NCBI RefSeq assembly: GCF_031764535.1
Contig: NZ_CP134499.1
Span: 4,154,001 to 4,218,000, forward strand
Direction: 5' to 3'
DNA from: Pseudomonas sp. SG20056
GTDB taxonomy: Bacteria; Pseudomonadota; Gammaproteobacteria; Pseudomonadales; Pseudomonadaceae
DNA length: 64,000 nucleotides
The number at the start of each line of letters is the position of its first letter. Positions within the stretch are counted from its first letter, which is position 1. A program made the translations under genes and the position numbers. Shown here piece after piece: positions 1 through 9,442 of this stretch. The notes under the pieces were generated by a model, which ran no database searches, was not told where the DNA came from, and worked only from the letters and a program-made list of their open reading frames with translations.

Positions 1-739
1 GCACGCCACGGTCGTTCTGGTTCGGCCAGTACGGCTTCACTTTCAGATCAGGCTGCTGCTGGTGCAGGCGGCCGTAATAGTAGGTATTGGTGATGCCAAC
101 GTCGCACTGGCCTGCGTCGATGGCTTGCAGCAGCGCGGTGTCATCGGCAAATACGTCAGTCGCCAGGTTGTTGACCCAACCCTTGACGATTTCTTCAGTT
201 TTGGCCGCGCCATGGGTTTCGATCAGGGTGGCGGTCAGCGACTGGTTGTAGACCTTCTTGCTGGTACGCAGACACAGGCGGCCTTCCCAGTTCTTGTCAG
301 CCAGGGCTTCGTAGGTGCTCAGCTCGCTCGGTTTAACCCGCTCGGTGGAGTAGAAGATGGTCCGCGCACGCAGCGACAGGCCAGTCCAGCTGTCAGTGCT
401 GGAGCGATACTGAGCCGGGATATTGGCGTTGATCAGCTCAGATTTGGTCGGCTGCAGCACGCCTTCCTGCTCGGCTTGCCAGAGGTTGCCGGCGTCGACG
501 GTGATCAGCAGGTCAGCCGGGGTATTGGCGCCTTCAGCCTTCAGACGCGCGATCAGCGGCGCTTCCTTGTCAGTGATGAACTTGACCTTGACCCCAGTTT
601 TGGCGGTGTAGGCGTCGAATACTGGCTTGATCAGCTCGTCGATACGCGAGGAATACACCACCACTTCATCGGCGGCCTGCGCTGTGCTGGCGAGCGCAGT
701 GAGTGAGAGTGCGGCGAACAAGCCTTTGCTTACCTGCAT
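1..739 (-). CDS. Periplasmic Fe(III) ABC transporter substrate-binding protein, 3' end outside window
   Basis: Translating the minus strand from the ATG at 739 gives about 246 codons open to the window edge, so the C-terminus is missing. Residues 1-22 are a signal peptide ending AQA. The mature start (VVVYSSRIDELIKPVFDAY) and the NTYYYGRL stretch, with the tandem tyrosines that coordinate ferric iron, fit the FbpA/FutA/HitA family. It would deliver Fe(III) to an inner-membrane permease and ATPase, which should lie beyond base 1 if linked. No convincing Fur box was identified in 740-849. Family assignment is strong; which iron system it serves is unknown. Confidence 0.9.
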   Translation of the reverse strand, partial: MQVSKGLFAALSLTALASTAQAADEVVVYSSRIDELIKPVFDAYTAKTGVKVKFITDKEAPLIARLKAEGANTPADLLITVDAGNLWQAEQEGVLQPTKSELINANIPAQYRSSTDSWTGLSLRARTIFYSTERVKPSELSTYEALADKNWEGRLCLRTSKKVYNQSLTATLIETHGAAKTEEIVKGWVNNLATDVFADDTALLQAIDAGQCDVGITNTYYYGRLHQQQPDLKVKPYWPNQNDRGV

Positions 740-849
740 GGTGTAATGCCTCTTGGTATAGACGAGTTAAGGTGCCAAATAGTAGTGAATGGCATTTAGG
801 TTCTCAACTCGTTATCTATTTAAACCTGTAACAAGTGCCTTCAATCCAC

Positions 850-2499
850 CTATGCCACCGCCTGCTGCGCGGCTAACTGCTTGGCCTGCTCACGCAGGAC
901 AAACTTCTGTACCTTGCCGGTGCTGGTTTTCGGCAGGCTGGTAAACACCACACAGCCCGGTACCTTGAAGCGCGCCATGCGCTGCTGACAGAAGACGATT
1001 ACTTCCTCGGCCGTCAACTCGGCACCCGGTTTGAGGGTGACAAAGGCGCACGGCGTTTCGCCCCATTTGGCATGGGCCATGGCCACCACAGCGGCTTCCA
1101 AGATAAGCGGATGGCGATATAGCACGTCTTCCACCTCGATGGAGGAGATGTTCTCGCCGCCGGAAATGATGATGTCCTTGCTGCGATCCTTGATCTCGAC
1201 ATAGCCGTCAGCGTGCCACACCGCCAGATCGCCGGAGTGGAACCAGCCACCGGCAAAGGCCTCGGCGGTGGCTGAGGGGTTCTTCAAATAGCCTTTCATC
1301 ACCACGTTGCCGCGCATCATGATTTCGCCGATGGTCTGACCGTCTTTTGGCACCGGTTGCAGGGTGTCCGGGTCGGCCACCATCAGGCCGTCGAGCAGCG
1401 GCGCTCGCACGCCCTGGCGGGATTTCAGGCGCGCACGCTGTTCCGGGCTTTCGCTATCCCACTCGCTTTTCCATTCGCAGGCCACGCTGGGGCCGTAGGT
1501 TTCGGTCAGGCCGTATACGTGGGTCACGCGAAACTCCAGGGCTTCCATGGCCTCGATTACCGCTGCGGGTGGTGCGGCGCCGGCGGTGAGCACTTTCACT
1601 GGACGGGTTTTCAGGACTTTCAGCGCGTCATCGGCATTAGCCAGCATATTCAGCACGATAGGCGCGCCGCAGAAATGGTCGACGCCATGTTCGGCAATCG
1701 CCGGGTAGATGGCCTCGGCGCGTACATGGCGCAGGCACACATTGACGCCGACATAGGCGGCCAGCGCCCAAGGGAAGCACCAGCCATTGCAGTGGAACAT
1801 CGGCAGCGTCCACAGGTACACCGGGAAGCGGCTCATGTCCCAGCACATGGCGTTGGACAGGGCATTCAGGTGTGCGCCGCGGTGGTGGTAGACCACGCCT
1901 TTGGGGTTGCCGGTGGTGCCGGAGGTGTAATTGAGGGAGATCGCCTGCCACTCATCCGCCGGCAGCTGCCAGGCATAGTCCGGGTCGCCTTCGGCCAACA
2001 GCGCCTCGTACTCCAGCTGACCAATCAGCATACCCTCTGCATATTCCGCATCATCGATGCCAATCACCAACGGCGGCTGTGGCAAGTGGCCGACCACGCG
2101 CTGGGCCAGCTCGCCGAACTCCTTGTCCACCAGCAGCACCTTGGCTTCGCCGTGCTGCAGGATAAAGGCGATGGCTTCGGCATCCAGACGGGTGTTGATG
2201 GCATTCAGCACCGCGCCACACATCGGCACGCCAAAATGCGCCTCGAACATCGCCGGACCGTTGGGCGCGATCACTGCCACGGTATCGCCCAAACCGATGC
2301 CGCGCTGAGCCAAGGCCGAGGCCAAACGAATACTGCGGCTATAGGTTTCGCCCCAGGTCTGCCGCAGGCTGCCGTTAATCAGCGCCAGGCGCTGCGGGTA
2401 GACGCTGGCGGCGCGCTCAAGAAAGCTCAGCGGGCTGAGCGCCTGAAAATTTGCCGCATCACGGGGCATGCCGTATTCGTAGGGATTGACGCTGTGCAT
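850..2499 (-). CDS. AMP-forming acyl-CoA synthetase
   Basis: A 549-residue member of the ANL adenylating superfamily that activates a carboxylic acid to its CoA thioester through an acyl-AMP. Visible signatures are the P-loop YTSGTTGNPKGVV (191-203), YGLTETYGP, HSGDLA, the hinge region KDIIISGGENISS, and the catalytic lysine motif PKTSTGKVQK near the C-terminus. The ATG at 2499 is preferred over the longer frame because GGAG lies about 8 bases upstream and family homology begins here. Length and motifs resemble AlkK-like medium-chain ligases, but chain-length preference cannot be read. It is divergent from fabY, with about 240 bases between. Confidence 0.9.
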   Translation of the reverse strand: MHSVNPYEYGMPRDAANFQALSPLSFLERAASVYPQRLALINGSLRQTWGETYSRSIRLASALAQRGIGLGDTVAVIAPNGPAMFEAHFGVPMCGAVLNAINTRLDAEAIAFILQHGEAKVLLVDKEFGELAQRVVGHLPQPPLVIGIDDAEYAEGMLIGQLEYEALLAEGDPDYAWQLPADEWQAISLNYTSGTTGNPKGVVYHHRGAHLNALSNAMCWDMSRFPVYLWTLPMFHCNGWCFPWALAAYVGVNVCLRHVRAEAIYPAIAEHGVDHFCGAPIVLNMLANADDALKVLKTRPVKVLTAGAAPPAAVIEAMEALEFRVTHVYGLTETYGPSVACEWKSEWDSESPEQRARLKSRQGVRAPLLDGLMVADPDTLQPVPKDGQTIGEIMMRGNVVMKGYLKNPSATAEAFAGGWFHSGDLAVWHADGYVEIKDRSKDIIISGGENISSIEVEDVLYRHPLILEAAVVAMAHAKWGETPCAFVTLKPGAELTAEEVIVFCQQRMARFKVPGCVVFTSLPKTSTGKVQKFVLREQAKQLAAQQAVA

Positions 2500-2741
2500 T
2501 GTTGTTCTCCAGCTGGGCGTTGTGCGCAGAGACCATAGCAGCCGTAAGGTTTTTGCGATGCGCGACCTTGGTCGAAACCGTGACTCGCAAGTCAGCAATC
2601 ACGTCAGCATAGGCATCCGAACAGCCATGCTGGGCGCTTGATCGCGGCGCAATAACCGCCGCAGAGCGTTCCAGACTGCGTGACAAGCCTCCATAGCCTT
2701 ATCTCGGTTTGTCTGGCGTTATCTTTTCAAGGAGTTATCGA

Positions 2742-4652
2742 GTGACCTCACGCTTACCTGTGATCGTTGGTTTTGGTGGCTATAACGCGGCTGGGCGCAG
2801 CTCCTTCCACCATGGTTTCCGCCGCACCGTGATCGAGTCCATGGACACGCCTGCGCGCCAGCAGACCCTTGCCGGCCTGGCGGTGATGATGAAACTGGTC
2901 AAGGTGGTTGATGGCCACTATCAGGATGACCCCGGCAACACCCTGAGCCTGGCCGAGATCGACAGCCGCTTCGCCGAGCAGATTCTTGCCTCGACCCTGG
3001 TGCGGCGGATCGAGAAGCAGCACCTGGATGTCGACGCGGCGCACTGGCAGAAGACCATCGATATCAGCGCCACCGCCGGTCAGCCGCTAAGCTTTATCAC
3101 CCTGCGCAAGCACCTGCCCGAGCCGCTGCCATCCGACTGGACGGTGGACGAGTTGAACGCCAGCGAAGTGCTGGTGACCCTGCACGACAACTGCGAATTC
3201 AAGGTCGACAGCTACCGCGCCCTGCCGGTGAAATCCGCCGGCCAGCTGCCCACAGGCTTCGAACCGAGCGAGCTGTACAACGCGCGCTTCCACCCGCGCG
3301 GTCTGGCTATGACCATCGCCGGCGTCACCGACGCGCTACGCGCCACCGGCATCGATTGGCAAACCATCATGCAGCACGTGGCCCCGGACGAAGTCGCGGT
3401 GTTCTCCAGTTGCATCATGAGCCAGCTCGACGAAAACGGCTTCGGCGGCCTGATGCAGTCGCGCCTCAAGGGCGGCCGCGTCACCGCCAAGCAACTTGCC
3501 CTGGGCCTCAACACCATGTCGGCGGACTTTATCAACGCCTACGTGCTGGGCAGCGTCGGCACCACCGGCGCCATCACCGGCGCCTGCGCCACCTTCCTCT
3601 ATAACCTGCAGAAGGGCATCGAACAGATTGCCAATGGCAAAGCGCGGGTAGTCATCATTGGCAGCAGTGAAGCGCCGATCAATCAGGAATGCATCGAGGG
3701 TTACGGCGCCATGGGCGCGCTGGCCACCGAAGACGGCCTGCGCCAGATCGAAGGCAAGGACTCGGTCGACTTCCGCCGCGCCAGCCGCCCGTTTGGCGAA
3801 AACTGTGGCTTTACCCTGGCCGAGGCCTGCCAGTTTGTGGTGCTGATGGATGATGAACTGGCTCTGGAGCTGGGCGCCGATATTCATGGCGCGGTGCCGG
3901 ATGTGTTTATCAACGCCGACGGTTTCAAGAAATCCATTTCCGCACCCGGCCCCGGCAACTACCTGACAGTGGCCAAAGCCGTGGCCAGCGCCGTGCAACT
4001 GCTGGGCATCGACGCGGTGCGTGAGCGCAGCTTTGTGCATGCCCACGGCTCCAGCACCCCGGCCAACCGGGTGACCGAATCGGAAATCCTCGACCGCGTG
4101 GCCTCAGCCTTCGCCATCGAGCAATGGCCGGTGACGGCGGTCAAGGCCTTTGTCGGCCACTCCCTGGCCACCGCCAGTGGCGACCAGGTGATCTCAGCCC
4201 TGGGCAGCTTCAAGTACGGCATCATCCCCGGCATCAAGACCATCGATGCGGTGGCTGAAGACGTGCACCAGCAGCATCTGAGCTTCGCCACCAGCGACCG
4301 CACCCGCACGCCCGAGCAGCTCGACGTCTGCTTTATCAACTCCAAGGGTTTTGGCGGCAACAACGCCAGCGCCCTGCTGCTGGCGCCGCATGTAGCCGAA
4401 CGTATGCTGCGCAAGCGCCACGGCGAAGCGGCCTTTGCTGCCTACCTGCAGCGCCGCGAAGTCACCCGCAACGCCGCTCAGGCCTACGACGCGCAGGCGC
4501 TGCTGGGGGATTTGGGGATTATCTATAACTTCGGCAACGACCTGATCGACGATAAGCAGATCGAGATCAGCGCCGAGCAGATCAAGGTGCCGGGCTTCGC
4601 CCAGCCGCTGCTGTTCAAAAAGGACGAACGCTACGGCGATATGCTCGACTGA
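2742..4652 (+). CDS. fabY: FabY-type beta-ketoacyl-ACP synthase (fatty acid initiation)
   Basis: A 636-residue condensing enzyme. FabY of P. aeruginosa (PA5174) condenses acetyl-CoA with malonyl-ACP and so takes the FabH role. The N-terminus SRLPVIVGFGGYNAAGRSS, the length and the neighbours match it. The nucleophile is Cys282 (TGACATF), and His in HAHGSSTP and VGHSLATA complete a Cys-His-His site. The GTG at 2742 is chosen because AAGGAG sits 7 bases upstream at 2729-2734; the in-frame ATG at 2709 lies before that ribosome site. It converges with cysQ over a hairpin. Confidence 0.93.
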   Translation: MTSRLPVIVGFGGYNAAGRSSFHHGFRRTVIESMDTPARQQTLAGLAVMMKLVKVVDGHYQDDPGNTLSLAEIDSRFAEQILASTLVRRIEKQHLDVDAAHWQKTIDISATAGQPLSFITLRKHLPEPLPSDWTVDELNASEVLVTLHDNCEFKVDSYRALPVKSAGQLPTGFEPSELYNARFHPRGLAMTIAGVTDALRATGIDWQTIMQHVAPDEVAVFSSCIMSQLDENGFGGLMQSRLKGGRVTAKQLALGLNTMSADFINAYVLGSVGTTGAITGACATFLYNLQKGIEQIANGKARVVIIGSSEAPINQECIEGYGAMGALATEDGLRQIEGKDSVDFRRASRPFGENCGFTLAEACQFVVLMDDELALELGADIHGAVPDVFINADGFKKSISAPGPGNYLTVAKAVASAVQLLGIDAVRERSFVHAHGSSTPANRVTESEILDRVASAFAIEQWPVTAVKAFVGHSLATASGDQVISALGSFKYGIIPGIKTIDAVAEDVHQQHLSFATSDRTRTPEQLDVCFINSKGFGGNNASALLLAPHVAERMLRKRHGEAAFAAYLQRREVTRNAAQAYDAQALLGDLGIIYNFGNDLIDDKQIEISAEQIKVPGFAQPLLFKKDERYGDMLD

Positions 4653-4660
4653 GCATCAGT

Positions 4661-4687
4661 GATGGGTTGGCCTGCGGCTAACCCATC
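4661..4687. terminator. Hairpin between convergent fabY and cysQ; interspersed GTAGGATGGGTT element
   Basis: GATGGGTT and AACCCATC form an 8-bp stem around a GC-rich loop, right after the fabY stop and before the cysQ stop. Read on the minus strand it begins GTAGGATGGGTT, the same 12-mer that opens the element at 53936-53973, so it looks like a dispersed repeat serving as a bidirectional terminator. There is no clear T-tract. Confidence 0.55.
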
Positions 4688-4700
4688 CTACGGCCTTGGC

Positions 4701-5522
4701 TTAATCCAGCGCGCGGGCCAGCTGGATCAGCTCGGCGCGCCAGGCAGCGGCCGCTGGCAGCGCCAGAAAATACGGATTGAGCAACGACTCACGCGCTTCA
4801 TAGGTCAGCGCCTCGCCCTTAAGCGTCAGCACTTCACCGCCCGCCCCTTCTAAAACACCCTGTGCCGCTGCGGTGTCCCACTGCGAGGTTGGCGCCAGGC
4901 GCGGGTAACAATCGGCGTTGCCTTCAGCAAGCTGGCAGAATTTCAGCGAGCTGCCGACATTGGCCAGTTGCAGATCACCAAAGCGCTCGCTCAACCCGGT
5001 CAACAACGCTTCCTGCGCCGGGCTGGAATGGCGACGGCTAGCCACCAGGGTAAAGGCCTCTTGCGGGGCCAAACGCACACGAATCGGCTCAACCTTACCC
5101 GCCGCATCGGCGCGCCAAGCCCCAAGACCGGCACCGCCGTAATAGCACTGACCGGTGGCCGGAATGCCGACCACGCCGAATACCACGCGGCCCTGCTCGA
5201 TCAGCGCGACGTTGACGGTGAACTCTTCGGAGCCGGCGATAAATTCCTTGGTGCCATCCAGCGGGTCGACCAGCCACCAGCGGCTCCACTGCCCGCGCTC
5301 GCTCAGGGCAATATCCGCCGCCTCTTCGGAAAGCACCGGAATATCTGCGGCAAGGGCCAGCAGGCCGTCATTAAGAATATGGTGCGCAGCCAGATCGGCC
5401 GCAGTCACCGGCGAGGCGTCAGCTTTTTCATTGACCGTCACATCGGCGCGCCAATGCGGCAGCGTCGCCACGCCAGCCTGACGCACCAGTTCAATCACAG
5501 CGGGAATCAGCGGATGGCTCAT
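4701..5522 (-). CDS. cysQ: 3'(2'),5'-bisphosphate nucleotidase CysQ
   Basis: A 273-residue inositol-monophosphatase-fold enzyme that hydrolyses 3'-phosphoadenosine-5'-phosphate to AMP, clearing the by-product of sulfate reduction. Metal-site motifs are EE at 66-67 (VLSEEA), WLVDPLDGTKEF (83-94), and the C-terminal SQWDTAAAQ aspartate. The start ATG overlaps the nudE stop as ATGA (5519-5522), so the two are probably translated as a coupled pair with nudE first. Length is normal for CysQ. Confidence 0.95.
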   Translation of the reverse strand: MSHPLIPAVIELVRQAGVATLPHWRADVTVNEKADASPVTAADLAAHHILNDGLLALAADIPVLSEEAADIALSERGQWSRWWLVDPLDGTKEFIAGSEEFTVNVALIEQGRVVFGVVGIPATGQCYYGGAGLGAWRADAAGKVEPIRVRLAPQEAFTLVASRRHSSPAQEALLTGLSERFGDLQLANVGSSLKFCQLAEGNADCYPRLAPTSQWDTAAAQGVLEGAGGEVLTLKGEALTYEARESLLNPYFLALPAAAAWRAELIQLARALD

Positions 5523-6085
5523 GGCTTAAAGATCCCACGCTGAGTCAGTACATCGCGGGCCAGGTACAGCGCCGCCAGGGCGCGACCTTCGGTGAATTGC
5601 GGGTGCTGAATCAGGCTCGATAGCTCGCGCAGACTGGTCTGATCGACGCGCATCGGCTCCGGCTCATCGCCGGGCAGGCGTTCTTCATAGAGGTCCGAAG
5701 CCAGCACCACCTGGATTTTCTGGCTCATATAACCTGGCGACAGGCTCAATTCGGCAAGCAGCTCCAGCTGACGCGCACCGAAGCCGGCTTCTTCCTTCAG
5801 CTCACGGTTGGCCGCCACCAACACGTCCTCACCGGGTTCGATCAGCCCTTTGGGCAGCGACAACTGATAGTCATCGGTGCCGCCGCAGTATTCCTCGACC
5901 AGCAGGGCGTGCTCGGCATCGACCATCGCCACCACCATCACCGCGCCATAACCTGCGCCCTTGCCCACCAGTCGCTCATAGGTGCGCTCCACGCCATTGC
6001 TGAAGCGCAGCTGCAGCTCCTCAACGCGGAACAGGCGGCTGCTGGCGACAATTTCGCGAGCGAGTACGGTGGGTTTCTGACGCAT
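5519..6085 (-). CDS. nudE: ADP compounds Nudix hydrolase NudE
   Basis: A 188-residue Nudix protein; family members split ADP-ribose, NADH and Ap3A-type substrates. The Nudix box spans about 80-102 (G-x5-E-x7-REL-x-EE-x-GF) and is intact. The start at 6085 is taken because AGGAG lies 8 bases upstream; the frame is open for 71 more codons upstream but those have no family character. It is the first gene of the nudE-cysQ pair and is divergent from yrfG across about 130 bases. Confidence 0.93.
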   Translation of the reverse strand: MRQKPTVLAREIVASSRLFRVEELQLRFSNGVERTYERLVGKGAGYGAVMVVAMVDAEHALLVEEYCGGTDDYQLSLPKGLIEPGEDVLVAANRELKEEAGFGARQLELLAELSLSPGYMSQKIQVVLASDLYEERLPGDEPEPMRVDQTSLRELSSLIQHPQFTEGRALAALYLARDVLTQRGIFKP

Positions 6086-6218
6086 GGGGCGGCTCCTGGG
6101 CAGGACATAGCGGGTTATCATAGCGCGGCTTTTCCTATTATCTGCGTAGGAGATTGCGCGATCACGACGCCCACGGCGCAAATCGCGACCGCCTGCGCAT
6201 CTACCAGAAGAACTGCGC

Positions 6219-6893
6219 ATGCCTGCCTTGCCCTGGAACGCCATCGACACCGTCCTGCTGGATATGGACGGCACCCTGCTCGACCTGCACTTCGACAACC
6301 ACTTCTGGCTGCAGCACCTGCCGCAGCGCTATGCCGAGCTGCATGGCGTCAGCCGCGCGCTGGCCGAGGCCGAGCTGCTGCCGCTGTTTCGCGAGCACGC
6401 CGGCACCCTCAACTGGTACTGCACGGATTTCTGGAGCCGCGAGCTGAACCTGTCGATCCGCGATCTCAAGCGCGAAGTGGCGCACCTGATCGCCCTGCGC
6501 CCGGACGCCGACACCTTTATTCAGGCCCTGCGCACCGCCGGCAAACAGGTGGTGCTGATCACCAACGCGCACCGCGATTCGCTGTCGTTGAAGCTGGAAC
6601 GCATCGAGCTGGCGCCTTATTTCGACCGGCTGATCAGCTCCCACGACTATGGCTTCCCCAAGGAAGACCAGCAGTTCTGGCACGCCCTGCAGCAAGACAT
6701 CAACTTCGAGCCGGCGCGCAGCCTGTTTATCGACGACAGCCTGCCAATCCTGCGCAGTGCCGGACGCTTCGGCGTCGGCCACCTGCTCGCCGTGCGCCAG
6801 CCCGATAGCCAGGCGGGACCGAAGGACACCGAGGAGTTTGCTGCGGTGGAGGATTATCGGGAATTGCTGCGCGACCTTAACGGGAGCGACTGA
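6219..6893 (+). CDS. yrfG: HAD-family GMP/IMP nucleotidase YrfG
   Basis: A 224-residue haloacid dehalogenase-fold phosphatase. Motif I is LDMDGTLLDL (14-23) with nucleophile Asp15 and Asp17; motif II is LITNAH; motif III is the lysine of FPKEDQQF; motif IV is LFIDDS. The length and position next to nudE match the pseudomonad copy of YrfG, which dephosphorylates GMP and IMP. An imperfect AGAAG lies upstream. The substrate is inferred from family and synteny. Confidence 0.88.
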   Translation: MPALPWNAIDTVLLDMDGTLLDLHFDNHFWLQHLPQRYAELHGVSRALAEAELLPLFREHAGTLNWYCTDFWSRELNLSIRDLKREVAHLIALRPDADTFIQALRTAGKQVVLITNAHRDSLSLKLERIELAPYFDRLISSHDYGFPKEDQQFWHALQQDINFEPARSLFIDDSLPILRSAGRFGVGHLLAVRQPDSQAGPKDTEEFAAVEDYRELLRDLNGSD

Positions 6894-6898
6894 TGATG

Positions 6899-6947
6899 TG
6901 TGGGAGGGGCTTTAGCCGCGACGGTCGCCACTGAAGCGCCTCCCATA
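6899..6947. repeat. REP-like palindrome, copy 1
   Basis: TGTGGGAGG at 6899-6907 pairs imperfectly with CCTCCCATA at 6939-6947, framing GGCTTTAGCCGCGACGG. A second copy at 36005-36070 has the same opening with one base changed. It sits between the convergent yrfG and LysM genes, the usual place for Pseudomonas REP elements, and may act as a transcript end or stabiliser. Confidence 0.7.
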
Positions 6948-6955
6948 AGTGTCAC

Positions 6956-7393
6956 CTACTCGGGAATACGCAGCACCTGGCCCGGATAGATCTTGTCCGG
7001 GTGGCTGAGCATCGGCTTATTGGCTTCAAAGATTTTCGGGTAGGCATTGGCGTTGCCGTATTCGGCCTTGGCAATCGCGCTCAGGGTGTCGCCCTTCTTC
7101 ACCGTGACAAAACGTGCCGCCGGGGCCGGCGTAGTTACACTGATATGGTCTTCCACTTCGGCCACGCCAGCGACGTTACCCAGGGCCAGCAGAATTTTCT
7201 CCTTCTCTTCCTGACTGGCCACCTCGCCTCGGGCGATGACTTTATCGCCCTCGACGCTGACCTGGATATTCGGATTCCCCAAGCCCACCTTGGCCACATG
7301 CGCGGTCAGTGATTCGGCCGCCTGGGCCTCCTGGCCGACCAGCGACTCCCAGAGTTTGGTCCCGGCTTCTTTAACAAAGGCAAACAGACTCAT
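6956..7393 (-). CDS. lysM: BON-LysM domain protein (LysM/YgaU-like)
   Basis: A 145-residue protein with no obvious signal peptide. Residues about 25-90 form a BON domain (IQVSVEGDKVIARGEVASQ) and 97-144 a LysM domain (VKKGDTLSAIAKAEYGNAN to YPGQVLRIPE). In E. coli the similar YgaU/Kbp binds potassium and responds to osmotic or cell-wall stress; that role is a family inference here. Position beside yrfG is conserved in Pseudomonas. Confidence 0.9.
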   Translation of the reverse strand: MSLFAFVKEAGTKLWESLVGQEAQAAESLTAHVAKVGLGNPNIQVSVEGDKVIARGEVASQEEKEKILLALGNVAGVAEVEDHISVTTPAPAARFVTVKKGDTLSAIAKAEYGNANAYPKIFEANKPMLSHPDKIYPGQVLRIPE

Positions 7394-7585
7394 AAGGCTT
7401 CCTCTTGATTCCTTGGAAAGTGGCCGGGCACGCCGCCCGGAGCCAGAAGTCTAGACCCTGATTCGTGACAAAGGTGCCAGGCCCAGCACTGTCGCTGCAG
7501 GCCGCGCCCTAGGCCGTATTCAGCGCCAGGAAGCGTTTCACGTCCTGCTAGAATCGGAAAAACTCAGGGCGTTGAAGGATTCATC

Positions 7586-8479
7586 GTGGATATCAAACAG
7601 CTGAAGTTCCTCATCGCCCTGGATGAAACCCGCCACTTCGGCCAGGCCGCCGCGCGCTGCCATATCACCCAGCCAACCCTGTCGATGCGCCTGCGTCAGC
7701 TGGAAGACGAGCTGGGCCTTGAGCTGGTTCGACGCGGCCAGCGTTTCGAGGGTTTCAGTGCCGAGGGTGAGCGCATTCTGGCCTGGGCGCGCAGCCTGAT
7801 GGCCGCGCACGATGGCCTGTATGCGGAAGCGGCCGCCTGCCGTGGCCAGTTGGTCGGCACCCTGCGACTGGGCGTGGTGCCGCTGGCCGGCTTTGATCCG
7901 ATGCGTCTGGTGCAGTTCTTTGCTGAGCAGCATGCCGGGCTGCGCTTTCAGTTGTTTGCCCTGAGCAGCGAGGAGATTCTCGAACGCCTGGGGCGTAATC
8001 AGCTCGACCTCGGCCTGTCCTATCTCGACCGCCTCAACCCGGAGCATTTCGACAGCCTGGAGCTGGCGGAAACGCGCATGGGCCTGCTGTATGACCGCCG
8101 GCATTTCCAGTTCACCCGTCCGGCGCTACGCTGGGAAAGCCTGATCGACCTGCCGCTGGGCCTGCTCTCGGCCGGCATGCATTTTCGCCAATCCATCGAC
8201 CACAGCTTCCGCTCCCGTGGCCTGACGCCCAACCCACGGCTGGAAACCGATGCTGTGCATCAACTGCTGCAAGCGGTCAGTGCCGGGTTGTGCTGCGCGA
8301 TCATGCCGCTCAACGGCGGCCTGGCCGAGTTCACCGAGCACCTGGCGCTAACGCCCATCGAAGACGCCCACACCCTCGCCCCGCTGGGCCTGATCCTGCG
8401 CCGCAGCGCGCCGCGCTCGGCCCTGGCCGAGGCCTGCTTTGCCGAAGCGCACAAGCTGCTGGCCACGGCTGCGGGCTGA
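7586..8479 (+). CDS. LysR-family transcriptional regulator
   Basis: A 297-residue LysR regulator: winged helix-turn-helix at 1-60 (FGQAAARCHITQPTLSMRLRQLEDELG) and a periplasmic-binding-like effector domain to about 295. The start is the GTG at 7586 with AAGGA 6 bases upstream. It is codirectional with and just upstream of fdhD and the YdeP-like oxidoreductase, so it is the likely regulator of that pair; the 120-base gap (8480-8599) contains GATC-AATA-GATC that could be part of a LysR site. The effector is unknown. Confidence 0.9.
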   Translation: MDIKQLKFLIALDETRHFGQAAARCHITQPTLSMRLRQLEDELGLELVRRGQRFEGFSAEGERILAWARSLMAAHDGLYAEAAACRGQLVGTLRLGVVPLAGFDPMRLVQFFAEQHAGLRFQLFALSSEEILERLGRNQLDLGLSYLDRLNPEHFDSLELAETRMGLLYDRRHFQFTRPALRWESLIDLPLGLLSAGMHFRQSIDHSFRSRGLTPNPRLETDAVHQLLQAVSAGLCCAIMPLNGGLAEFTEHLALTPIEDAHTLAPLGLILRRSAPRSALAEACFAEAHKLLATAAG

Positions 8480-8599
8480 AAGGCCCGGACTTGAGACCTT
8501 GATAGACCGCATCGATCAATAGATCGGCAACAGCGATTAGACGCCCTCGGCAGAGCGGCCTAGGCTGGCGAAGAAACCACGTCGCCGGGAAGCCTGCTC

Positions 8600-9442
8600 A
8601 TGCCACGCCACGCCCCTGCCACCCTCAAAGATAACGCCCCGGTGCTGCTACCGGCGCCCACCTACAGCTATGTCGAACTGGCGGACGCACAGCAGGATGG
8701 CGCTGCCGCGCTGGCCAACGAAACCGCCCTGGCGATCAGTTACAACGGCATCAGCCACAGCGTGATGATGGTCTCGCCCAGCGACCTTGAAGACTTTATC
8801 TACGGATTCAGCCTGAGCGCCGGCCTGATCGATAGCTTCGATGAGATCTACGATATCCGCCTGCAGCAGCACGACAGCGCCATCAGCGCCGAGGTGCAGG
8901 TCAGCAACCGCGCCTTCTGGGCGCTCAAGCAGCAGCGCCGCACCCTGGCCGGCAACAGCGGTTGCGGCCTGTGCGGGGTCGAAGCGCTGGAACAAGCCCT
9001 GCCGCAACTGCCCAGCCTCACGCCCGGTCCCCTGCCAGCAGCCGCCCACCTGCAAGGCCTGCGTACGCGAATTCAGGCCGTACAAACGATGGCCCGCCAC
9101 AGCGGCGCTGTGCATGCCGCGCTGTTTGTTGATGAACAGGGGCAGATCCGCCTGTGCCGCGAAGACATCGGCCGGCATAACGCCCTCGACAAGCTGCTCG
9201 GCGCCTTGCATCGCGCAGATGACGACCCGCGCCAGGGCTTTGCCGTGGTCACCAGTCGCTGCAGCCTGGAGCTGATCCACAAGGCCCTGCGCGCCGGCAT
9301 CGGCACCTTGGTCAGCCTGTCTGCGCCGACCACCCTGAGCGTGCAGTGGGCACGCCAGCACAACCTCAACCTGATCCATCTGCCCCAGCACAGCGCGCCA
9401 CGGGTCTACAGCCCGGCCGCATCCGGAGTCGCCCAGCCATGA
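8600..9442 (+). CDS. fdhD: Formate dehydrogenase accessory sulfurtransferase FdhD
   Basis: A 280-residue FdhD-family protein. FdhD passes sulfur from IscS to the molybdenum cofactor of formate-dehydrogenase-type enzymes, using a CxxC pair: here Cys122 and Cys125 (GNSGCGLCG). The nearby REDIGRHNALDKLLGA stretch is typical of the family. The stop overlaps the oxidoreductase start as ATGA at 9439-9442, which implies coupled production of the enzyme and its maturation factor. Confidence 0.93.
   Translation: MPRHAPATLKDNAPVLLPAPTYSYVELADAQQDGAAALANETALAISYNGISHSVMMVSPSDLEDFIYGFSLSAGLIDSFDEIYDIRLQQHDSAISAEVQVSNRAFWALKQQRRTLAGNSGCGLCGVEALEQALPQLPSLTPGPLPAAAHLQGLRTRIQAVQTMARHSGAVHAALFVDEQGQIRLCREDIGRHNALDKLLGALHRADDDPRQGFAVVTSRCSLELIHKALRAGIGTLVSLSAPTTLSVQWARQHNLNLIHLPQHSAPRVYSPAASGVAQP

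Noticed and set aside
740..849. Fur box upstream of the iron-binding protein
   Set aside because: The region has only weak GATAA-like pieces and no 19-bp match to the consensus could be defended.
1357..2538. Open frame of 393 codons on the plus strand opposite the acyl-CoA synthetase
   Set aside because: It is antisense to a gene with intact adenylation motifs, rich in Gln/His/Gly/Arg without domains, and arises from GC-rich codon bias.
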